From Lachnospiraceae bacterium (lineage in GTDB: Bacteria > Bacillota > Clostridia > Lachnospirales > Lachnospiraceae), in contig JAJQGR010000281.1 in assembly GCA_021200345.1 (NCBI GenBank), positions 1 to 7,912 on the forward strand: 7,912 bases of DNA. The letters are read 5' to 3'. Positions 1-5,953 of the stretch are shown here, piece after piece. The notes beneath the pieces are model-generated. The model was not told the DNA's origin, ran no database searches, and worked only from the letters and a program-made list of their open reading frames with translations. How positions within the stretch are numbered: position 1 is the stretch's first letter; the number at the start of each line of letters is the position of its first letter. A program made the translations under genes and the position numbers.

Positions 1-18
1 AACTGTAGGTAATTTCCT

Positions 19-660
19 ATTCATATAGCGTTTATTACAATCGCCATTCAATATGGCAGCGGCGGCAGCGTGGTTGGACAGATGGTGGCTGAACAGCTGG
101 GTATTGATTACTACGATAAAGAGCTTTTGAGCATGGTCAGCGGAGAAAGAGGGATTGACGAGAAACTGCTGGAAAAGGCGGATGAGAAAGCGCGTCCCAG
201 CCTTTTGTTTGGCCTGGTCAAAAATGTGTATGACGGAGAGAAGAGTACCCTGGATCTGGACGAGGCGGTTACCAGTGAAAAGCTTTTTCATTATCAGGCG
301 AGACTGATCAAAGCTGTGGCCTCGGAGGAAAGCTGTGTCATTATCGGTCGGTGTGCGGATTTTGTGCTGAAAGATCATCCCGATGTTCTGCGTGTTTTCA
401 TTCACGCGCCGGAGGATAAGCGTCTGGAGAGAGCCTGGTCCATACGCTCCGATCTGCATCTGAAAGATGTTTCCAAATATATGGAAAAAGTGGATAAGCG
501 CCGCGGCAGCTATTATAAATATTACACCGGGCAGAGCTGGACGGACGCGCGCAATTATGACCTGTGTATCGACAGCGGCAGACTGGGATACCAGGGGTGT
601 GTGGATGCCATTGTACAGCAGCTGAAGCTGTGCCTGGGCTGGGACAGCCAGGCGGAATGA
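19..660 (+). CDS. Cytidylate kinase-like family protein (AAA_26-type P-loop kinase), start codon uncertain
   Basis: Small P-loop protein of the cytidylate kinase-like family common in clostridia; a soluble cytosolic nucleotide or metabolite kinase is likely, but the substrate is not established. Visible features: a beta strand plus P-loop ITIAIQYGSGGSVVGQ (numbering from base 19: G13-S14-G15-G16, G20), YYDKELL shortly after, the family signature IGRCADF (G110 to F115), FIHAPEDKRLERA, and the KRRGSYYKYYTG block (K160-R161-R162), which resembles the lid and second nucleotide site. The end NYDLCIDSGRLG is also typical. The first canonical start is GTG at 70, but that would cut away half the P-loop; the reading frame stays open and family-like back to a TAA at 10-12 with no ATG, GTG or TTG. 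I place the start provisionally at ATT 19, about 9 bases after a weak AGGT; ATA 25 or ATT 34 are alternatives, and a sequence error near the edge is equally possible. The stop overlaps a possible ATG of the next gene. Family call is firm, start is not. Confidence 0.82.
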   Translation: MHIAFITIAIQYGSGGSVVGQMVAEQLGIDYYDKELLSMVSGERGIDEKLLEKADEKARPSLLFGLVKNVYDGEKSTLDLDEAVTSEKLFHYQARLIKAVASEESCVIIGRCADFVLKDHPDVLRVFIHAPEDKRLERAWSIRSDLHLKDVSKYMEKVDKRRGSYYKYYTGQSWTDARNYDLCIDSGRLGYQGCVDAIVQQLKLCLGWDSQAE

Positions 661-663
661 GGA
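659..663 (+). promoter_or_regulatory. Ribosome binding site choosing the ppaC start
   Basis: GAGGA ends five bases before ATG 669 and overlaps the stop codon of the upstream gene. The other in-frame ATG, at 657, forms an ATGA overlap with that stop but has only a weak GGCGGA in front. The purine block therefore favours 669 and implies translational coupling to the kinase-like gene. Confidence 0.6.
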
Positions 664-668
664 TAAAA

Positions 669-2324
669 ATGAGTGAGGGAAAGCGCATTTATGTGGTAGG
701 ACATAAGAATCCGGACACGGATTCCATCTGTTCTGCGATTGCTTACGCGGAATTAAAAAATCGAACCGCTCCGGAGGGCTGGGTCTATGTTCCCAAACGG
801 GCCGGGCATATGAATAAGGAGACAGAGTTTGTGCTGAAAGCCTTCCACGCGGAGCCGCCGGGCTATATGCTGGGGGTAGGCTGTCAGGCCAGAGATATGG
901 AAATACACACACACCCTTATGTGCCGCCGGACATTACGGTGATGGAACTATGGGAGATTCTGGCGCAGAATAACGCGGTCACGATGCCTTTTACGGATCA
1001 GGAGCAGCATCTGGAGGGCCTGCTGACTGTCGGAGACATTGCCAGATATTTTATGAATCCGGAGGATCAGATGCCTCTCTCCCGGGCAAAGACGCTTTAC
1101 AGCAGTATCGAAAAGACACTGCAGGGAAAAATCGTAGTGGGTGAGGGCAGCAGCCGGTTTGCCGGGGGAAAGGTGCTCATAGGCGCAGGCAATGAGGAGC
1201 AGATTTCAGAGCGCACAAAGCCCGGGGATCTGGTGGTGCTGGCGGACAGAGAGGAAGCCCAGCTGGCGGCCATGGAAGCCGGAGCGGAGTGCCTGGTGAT
1301 CAGCTGTGACAGCGGGATTTCCGAAGAAGTGACGTCACAGGCAAAGGTGAAAGGATGCGTGATTATTACCACTCCCATGGATACATATACCATTGCCAGG
1401 ATCATCAATCTGGCCACGCCGGCCCGTTTTCTGATGAGAACGGAGAATCTGATCACATTTACCACCAGAGATTATCTGACCAAGATTAAGGAGGTCATGG
1501 GAGGAACCCGCCTGAGGGATTTCCCGGTGATTGACTCTCAGGGACGCTGCAAGGGCACAGTTTCCCGCAGAAACCTGATCAATACCCGCAAAAAGCAGGT
1601 CGTGCTGGTGGACCATAACGAGGAATCTCAGGCAGTGGACGACATCAGGGACGCTGAGATTTTAGAGATTATTGATCATCACAGAATCGGTTCCATTGAG
1701 ACCCTTTCTCCGATTTATTTTCGCAATCAGCCGGTGGGCTGCACGGCTACCATCATCGCCCAGATGTACCATGAATCGCGCCAGGAGATTACTCCTCAGA
1801 TCGCGGGACTTTTGCTTTCCGCTATTATTTCAGATACGCTGATGTTCCGCTCACCTACATGTACAAAGCTGGATGAAAATCTGGCTTATTATCTGGCGGA
1901 TATCGCCGGTGTGGATGTGGAGGCTTATGCCAACGATATGTTTACCGCCGGAAGCGACGTGGCGGAGAAGTCCGCGGAGGAAATTTTCTATCAGGATTTC
2001 AAGAAATTTACTGCCGGAGAGGTGACTTTCGGTGTGGCGCAGATTACGGCCATGAACGATGGTGTGCTAAAGCAGGTGGGGCAGAAAGTTTTGCCTTATA
2101 TGGAGGAGAACTGCGGCAAGAACGGCATTTCCATGCTGTTTTTCATGCTCACCAATATTATCGCGGAATCCACATCCTTACTTTGCATTGGCGAGGGAAG
2201 CGAGGAGCTTGTGCGCAGGGCCTTCGGGGTACAGACGCAGGATGGCGGTTGTGAACTGCCCGGAGTGGTTTCCCGCAAGAAACAGATGATCCCCGCGCTC
2301 ATTAACGCCATTCATGAGACCTGA
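669..2324 (+). CDS. ppaC: Manganese-dependent inorganic pyrophosphatase with CBS and DRTGG regulatory domains
   Basis: Family II (DHH superfamily) pyrophosphatase, cytosolic, hydrolysing PPi to two phosphates and so pulling nucleic acid, protein and cell-wall precursor synthesis forward. The 551 residues match the long regulated subtype. Order: N-terminal DHH half with VGHKNPDTDS (metal ligands H12, D16, D18); an insert of about 70-310 containing a CBS motif (PPDITVMELWEILAQNN), a DRTGG-like stretch (GDLVVLADREEAQLAAMEAGA) and a second CBS motif ending in FPVIDSQGRCKGTVSRRNL; then LVDHNE (D315), IIDHH (H337, H338) and SDTLMF (D389); finally the DHHA2 part with the substrate-binding SRKKQ (535-539). 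All catalytic motifs are intact. Known family members of this architecture are inhibited by AMP or ADP and activated by ATP or diadenosine polyphosphates; regulation of this protein is inferred. It overlaps or abuts the upstream gene and lies 34 bases before recJ, so co-transcription is likely. An alternative start at 657 adds four residues. Confidence 0.95.
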   Translation: MSEGKRIYVVGHKNPDTDSICSAIAYAELKNRTAPEGWVYVPKRAGHMNKETEFVLKAFHAEPPGYMLGVGCQARDMEIHTHPYVPPDITVMELWEILAQNNAVTMPFTDQEQHLEGLLTVGDIARYFMNPEDQMPLSRAKTLYSSIEKTLQGKIVVGEGSSRFAGGKVLIGAGNEEQISERTKPGDLVVLADREEAQLAAMEAGAECLVISCDSGISEEVTSQAKVKGCVIITTPMDTYTIARIINLATPARFLMRTENLITFTTRDYLTKIKEVMGGTRLRDFPVIDSQGRCKGTVSRRNLINTRKKQVVLVDHNEESQAVDDIRDAEILEIIDHHRIGSIETLSPIYFRNQPVGCTATIIAQMYHESRQEITPQIAGLLLSAIISDTLMFRSPTCTKLDENLAYYLADIAGVDVEAYANDMFTAGSDVAEKSAEEIFYQDFKKFTAGEVTFGVAQITAMNDGVLKQVGQKVLPYMEENCGKNGISMLFFMLTNIIAESTSLLCIGEGSEELVRRAFGVQTQDGGCELPGVVSRKKQMIPALINAIHET

Positions 2325-2358
2325 CGCGGATAAAGGAAGGAAATCGGATAAGCATAAA

Positions 2359-4116
2359 ATGGAAAAGTGGTTTTTAAAAAATAAAAGGGGCGATGTGGAG
2401 GGGCTGGTCAGAAACTGCCGTATCAGTCAGCCTCTTGCCCGGATTCTTATCAATCGGGACGTCAGGGATGTGGAAACAGCTCGGCAGTTTTTGGGAGAGG
2501 ACATGGAAAGCCTGCACGCGCCCGGGAGGCTTTTGGACGGCGAAAAGGCTGCGGATATTTTGAGGGAAAAAATCGCGGAGAAAAAGAGAATCCGGATCAT
2601 CGGCGATTATGACTGCGACGGCATTTGTGCCGCTTTTATTTTAAAAAAATGCCTGACGGAAATGGGAGCGGTAGTGGACGAGAGGCTGCCTCACCGCATT
2701 CTGGACGGGTATGGACTGAATATTCACATGATTGAGCAGGCCCTTGAGGACGGGGTGGACACGATTCTGACCTGTGATAACGGAATTGCGGCGGCGGAGG
2801 AGATCCAATACGCGAAAGAACAGGGAATGACAGTGATTGTCACTGACCATCATGAGGTTCCTTTCACAGAAGAGAACGGGGAGAAAAAAGAACTTCTTCC
2901 TCCGGCGGACGCGGTAGTAGATGTCAAACGGGAGTCGGACACCTATCCTTTCAAAGGCATCTGTGGAGCTGTGACAGCCTGGAAGCTGTGCCAGCTTTTG
3001 CTGGGAGCAGACCATCCGCTGATCGAAGAAATGATTGTGTACGCGGCGTTAGCCACCGTCTGCGATGTGATGGATCTGGTGGATGAAAACCGTGTCATTT
3101 TAAAGCTGGGGTTAAAAAGGCTGAACCGAAAGCCTCCCGTGGGGCTGAAAGCTCTGATGATTGCGTATGAGCTGTATCATAAAAAGATTTCCACCTATCA
3201 TCTTGGCTTTTTGATTGGCCCGTGCTTAAACGCTACCGGCAGGCTGGAGAGCGCACAGATGGCGCTGGATTTACTGGACATGGAGGATGAAGCCCAGGCG
3301 CTGGCATTGGCATATCAGTTGAAAGAATTAAATGAACAGCGCAAGGAAATGACCCGGCTGGGCACAGAACAGGCAATCAAAAATCTGGAAGAGGCCTCCC
3401 CTTCGGGGACCCTGGATAAGGTGCTGGTGCAGTACTTGCCGGACTGCCATGAGAGCGTGGCGGGGATTATTGCCGGGCGGGTGCGGGAGGCCTGTCATAG
3501 GCCAGCCCTGATTTTCACCAAAGCAAAGGTCGGGGTCAAAGGCAGCGGCCGGTCTATGGAATGCTATGATATGTTCACGGAGCTGTCCTCCTGTAAGGAT
3601 TTATTCACCAGATTTGGCGGACACAGGATGGCGGCGGGGGTATCCATGGATTCTGAGGAAAAGATCGATGAGCTGCGCAGTCGGCTGAACGCCCAGTGTA
3701 CATTGACGGAAGAGGATTTCGCGGAAAAGGTGATGATTGATCTGGTGCTGCCCCTGTCGAGCACCAGTCTGGCGCTGGCGAAAGAACTGGAAAAGCTGGA
3801 GCCCTGTGGGGTTGCCAATCCCAGGCCGCTGTTCGTGGAGAGAAATCTGGTGCTGATCAACGGTCAGATCCTCGGGCAGAAAGGAAACGCGGCGAAGTAC
3901 ACCATGAAAAGCCGGGACGGTCTGCTGCATCAGGTCATGCTCTTTGGAGATTTACAGCCTTTTCACGATTTTCTGGACCGAAAGTTCGGTCCGGGCAGCG
4001 GACGGAGAATTTATACTCACACCTGCGCTTTTCCTATGCATATGGTATATCAGCTTCAGGTCAATCAGTTTCAGATGCGGGAGAGTGTACAGATCGTGAT
4101 GAAGTACTACTGCTGA
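2359..4116 (+). CDS. recJ: Single-stranded-DNA-specific 5'-3' exonuclease RecJ
   Basis: DHH-superfamily nuclease that degrades single-stranded DNA 5' to 3' in recombination, mismatch repair and fork processing. The 585 residues fit bacterial RecJ. DHH domain motifs: GDYDCDG (D83, D85, D87), TCDNGIA (D140), VTDHHEVP (D163, H164, H165), ATVCDVMDL (D236) and GPCLNATGRL (287-296). The DHHA1 domain has CHESVAGIIAGR (H364), GSGRS and FGGHRMAAG (H422). The C-terminal part carries LEPCGVANPRPLF and an OB-like end. All metal-binding motifs are present, so it should be active. ATG 2359 gives the family-like N-terminus MEKWFLKNKRGD. An earlier in-frame ATG at 2314 overlaps the ppaC stop, but has no ribosome site and would add an unlike, charged 15-residue leader. 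Oddly, the best purine block, AAAGGAAGG at 2332-2340, sits 18 bases before 2359; only a weak GGAT lies closer, so translation may depend on coupling with ppaC. Last gene before a terminator. Confidence 0.94.
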   Translation: MEKWFLKNKRGDVEGLVRNCRISQPLARILINRDVRDVETARQFLGEDMESLHAPGRLLDGEKAADILREKIAEKKRIRIIGDYDCDGICAAFILKKCLTEMGAVVDERLPHRILDGYGLNIHMIEQALEDGVDTILTCDNGIAAAEEIQYAKEQGMTVIVTDHHEVPFTEENGEKKELLPPADAVVDVKRESDTYPFKGICGAVTAWKLCQLLLGADHPLIEEMIVYAALATVCDVMDLVDENRVILKLGLKRLNRKPPVGLKALMIAYELYHKKISTYHLGFLIGPCLNATGRLESAQMALDLLDMEDEAQALALAYQLKELNEQRKEMTRLGTEQAIKNLEEASPSGTLDKVLVQYLPDCHESVAGIIAGRVREACHRPALIFTKAKVGVKGSGRSMECYDMFTELSSCKDLFTRFGGHRMAAGVSMDSEEKIDELRSRLNAQCTLTEEDFAEKVMIDLVLPLSSTSLALAKELEKLEPCGVANPRPLFVERNLVLINGQILGQKGNAAKYTMKSRDGLLHQVMLFGDLQPFHDFLDRKFGPGSGRRIYTHTCAFPMHMVYQLQVNQFQMRESVQIVMKYYC

Positions 4117-4129
4117 ATACAGACATGCG

Positions 4130-4153
4130 AAAAGGACTCCGAAGAGTCCTTTT
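4130..4153 (+). terminator. Rho-independent terminator after recJ
   Basis: A perfect 10-bp stem, AAAAGGACTC at 4130-4139 and GAGTCCTTTT at 4144-4153, closes a four-base loop CGAA. The T run is part of the 3' arm, followed by CTGCATTTC. It begins 13 bases after the recJ stop and marks the end of the first transcription unit. Because the A run mirrors the T run it could also work from the opposite strand, though no gene needs that here. Confidence 0.85.
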
Positions 4154-4292
4154 CTGCATTTCTTATGAGGGGGAGATAGTGAGTTCATCAACTATCTGAA
4201 ATATAATATAGACTGAAAATGTGGCGAAAGTGTGACGGTTCTCTAAAAAACAAATAAAACTGATGAAGAAATCAGGGGAGATTCATAAATTT

Positions 4293-4320
4293 TTGCGGGG
4301 AAAAAGGATTTTATTAAAAT
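4293..4320 (+). promoter_or_regulatory. Candidate sigma-A promoter for murE-priA (weak)
   Basis: TTGCGG (4293-4298) is followed after 16 bases by TAAAAT (4315-4320), which matches the -10 consensus at five of six positions; the -35 matches only three. A perfect TATAAT at 4202-4207 is the main rival, but has no recognisable -35 at 16-18 bases. The call is a best guess from spacing and position, about 85 bases before the murE start. Confidence 0.25.
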
Positions 4321-4340
4321 ATTGAAAAAAAGGATTGTTC

Positions 4341-4373
4341 ATGTTATTGTATATTTTGATACGTTTTTTTTGA
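4341..4373 (+). CDS. Possible 10-residue leader peptide upstream of murE
   Basis: A short ORF, ATG to TGA, would encode MLLYILIRFF. It is preceded by AAAAGGA (4328-4334) at a good spacing of six bases, which is why it is listed. The peptide is hydrophobic and ends 33 bases before the murE start. Its codons lie over a weak hairpin and T8 tract, so it could act as an attenuator-type leader, but tiny ORFs with a nearby AGGA arise easily by chance in AT-rich DNA. Confidence 0.2.
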   Translation: MLLYILIRFF

Positions 4374-4394
4374 AATTCATTGAAATGAAAAAAT

Positions 4395-4401
4395 GGGAGA
4401 G
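4395..4401 (+). promoter_or_regulatory. Ribosome binding site of murE
   Basis: GGGAGAG ends five bases before ATG 4407, a good spacing, and fixes that ATG as the start. No other in-frame start near it has such a site. Confidence 0.7.
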
Positions 4402-4406
4402 ACAGC

Positions 4407-5891
4407 ATGATCCTTCATAAAGAGTTGGGATATTTACTGGACGGGCTTACATTTTCCGTCTTACAGGGCAGCACGGAGGTGGAAATTACTGACATTGTCA
4501 ATGATTCCCGCAAAGCCATGGAGGGCTGCCTGTTTTTCTGTATTGTGGGAAATAACTTTGACGGACATGATATGGTGGATGAGGTAGCGGCAAAGGGCGC
4601 CAGGGTGCTGATTGTCAGCAGGCCGGTGACAGTGCGGCCGGAAGTGACGGTGATCCTGGTGGAGGACACCCGTTATGCCATGGCCTTCATTGCCGCGGCC
4701 TACTATGACCATCCGGCGGACAAATTAAGGACCATTGGTATTACGGGCACGAAGGGGAAGACTACCACCACCTATCTGGTGAAGTCGGTTCTGGAGCACG
4801 CGGGCCATCAGGTGGGACTGATCGGCACCATTGAGGAGGTCATTGGAACGACCCATATTCACGCCGGGAATACCACGCCGGAGTCCTGTCTTTTGCAGGA
4901 ATATTTTGCGAGAATGGTGGACGCGGGCCTGGACACCGTGGTGATGGAAGTTTCCAGCCAGGCGCTGATGCTGCACCGCACCCAGGGCTTTATCTTTGCT
5001 TATGGTGTATTCACCAATCTGGAGCCGGATCACATCGGTCCCGGGGAGCATGAAAGCTTCGAGGATTATCTGCACTGTAAGAGCCTGCTGTTTCAGCAGT
5101 GCAAAATGGGAATCGCCAATGGGGATGATGCCCACACGGCAAAGGTCATGGAGAACCGTACCTGTGAGCTTTTCACTTACGGCTTCGGGGAAAACAATGA
5201 TCTGCGGGCCAGGAATCTGGAGTTAGTGAAGACACCGGGGCAGCTGGGCGTGGCCTTTGATGTGGAGGGCGCTTTTAACGATCATGTACAGATTCCTGCG
5301 CCGGGACGTTTCAGCGTTTATAATGCGCTGGCAGCCATAGCGATCTGTTTGCAGTTTGGGGTTTCCCATGGGGATATCAGGGAGGCGCTGCTGAAAGCCA
5401 AAGTGAAGGGCCGCATTGAGATGGTACCGGTGTCCGATGATTTTACACTGATGATTGATTACGCTCACAACGCCATGGCGCTGGAGAGTTTATATACCAC
5501 TTTAAAGGAATATCATCCCAGACGTCTGGTCAGTGTGTTCGGCTGCGGCGGCAATCGTTCGAAGCTGCGGCGTTATGAGATGGGGGAGGTCAGCGGCAGG
5601 CTGGCGGATTTCACCATCGTCACCAGCGACAATCCCCGGTTTGAGGAGCCTATGGATATCATTGCGGATATTCGCTCCTCTATTGAAAAGACCGGCGGAG
5701 CGTTTATCGAGATCTGTGACCGCAAGGAAGCCATCCGCTATGCCATTCATCACGGGCAGCCGGGGGATATTATTGTGCTGGCCGGGAAAGGGCACGAGGA
5801 TTATCAGGAGATCAGAGGGGTGAAATACCCTATGGATGAGAGGGTGTTGATTCAGGAAATTCTGGAAGAAGACAGATCCGGCATGGCCTGA
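4407..5891 (+). CDS. murE: UDP-N-acetylmuramoyl-L-alanyl-D-glutamate--2,6-diaminopimelate ligase
   Basis: Cytosolic Mur ligase that uses ATP to add the third stem-peptide residue to UDP-MurNAc-L-Ala-D-Glu in peptidoglycan synthesis. The 494 residues match MurE. N-terminal UDP-substrate domain: VNDSRKAMEGCLFFCIVGNNFDGHDM (about 30-56). Central ATPase domain: GITGTKGKTTTT (G114 to K118), NTTPES (156-160), EVSSQAL, FTNLEPDHIG and YLHCKSLLF with the lysine expected to be carbamylated (K225). C-terminal domain: DYAHNAMALESL, FGCGGNRSKLRR (379-), TSDNPRFEEP and LAGKGHEDYQ (459-467). DNPR (408-411) is the established signature for meso-diaminopimelate rather than lysine, and GKGHE supplies the matching glycine and glutamate (G460, E464). 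DYAHNAM differs from the more usual DYAHTPD, seen in some clostridial MurE proteins. It heads a unit with priA, away from a division and cell wall cluster, so a second murE elsewhere is possible. Confidence 0.93.
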   Translation: MILHKELGYLLDGLTFSVLQGSTEVEITDIVNDSRKAMEGCLFFCIVGNNFDGHDMVDEVAAKGARVLIVSRPVTVRPEVTVILVEDTRYAMAFIAAAYYDHPADKLRTIGITGTKGKTTTTYLVKSVLEHAGHQVGLIGTIEEVIGTTHIHAGNTTPESCLLQEYFARMVDAGLDTVVMEVSSQALMLHRTQGFIFAYGVFTNLEPDHIGPGEHESFEDYLHCKSLLFQQCKMGIANGDDAHTAKVMENRTCELFTYGFGENNDLRARNLELVKTPGQLGVAFDVEGAFNDHVQIPAPGRFSVYNALAAIAICLQFGVSHGDIREALLKAKVKGRIEMVPVSDDFTLMIDYAHNAMALESLYTTLKEYHPRRLVSVFGCGGNRSKLRRYEMGEVSGRLADFTIVTSDNPRFEEPMDIIADIRSSIEKTGGAFIEICDRKEAIRYAIHHGQPGDIIVLAGKGHEDYQEIRGVKYPMDERVLIQEILEEDRSGMA

Positions 5892-5944
5892 AAGGGCGAA
5901 CAGAAAGATCATTGAAGAAGCCGGAGACAGGTTGGATGATTGTT

Positions 5945-5952
5945 GGGAGGAG
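5945..5952 (+). promoter_or_regulatory. Ribosome binding site of priA, unusually close to the start
   Basis: GGGAGGAG is a strong anti-16S match, but its GGAGG core ends only three bases before ATG 5954. A second in-frame ATG at 5936 has its own GGAGA (5923-5927) at eight bases. Homology favours 5954, because family proteins begin close to YADIIVDI, but the spacing leaves 5936 open. Confidence 0.5.
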
Positions 5953-5953
5953 T

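Larger units (their letters stand above)
4154..4406 (+). other. AT-rich intergenic and leader region upstream of murE-priA
   Basis: About 250 bases without a convincing protein gene, clearly AT-richer than the flanking genes. It must hold the promoter for murE unless the upstream terminator is leaky. Visible items: an imperfect dyad GATAGT (4175-4180) and ACTATC (4191-4196) just before a perfect TATAAT (4202-4207); a 5-bp hairpin CTGAT (4260-4264) and ATCAG (4271-4275); a dyad ATTTTA-T-TAAAAT (4308-4320); a 10-codon ORF at 4341-4373; a weak hairpin 4348-4363 with a T8 tract; and short repeats of TTGAAAT (4370-4376, 4380-4386). No riboswitch or T-box was recognised. Confidence 0.7.

Noticed and set aside
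4260..4275. Small hairpin CTGAT-GAAGAA-ATCAG in the murE leader
   Set aside because: Only five base pairs and no T run; too weak to call a terminator or structured RNA element.
4385..4420. 11-codon ORF overlapping the murE start in another frame
   Set aside because: No ribosome site precedes its ATG, and it merely reads through the murE ribosome site.
4725..5135. 136-residue minus-strand ORF inside murE
   Set aside because: It lies wholly opposite a well-conserved MurE domain, has no recognisable family features, and long antisense frames are common in GC-richer genes.
5502..5912. 136-residue minus-strand ORF over the murE 3' end
   Set aside because: Antisense to the conserved DNPR and GKGHEDYQ region, with no sign of an independent gene or ribosome site.
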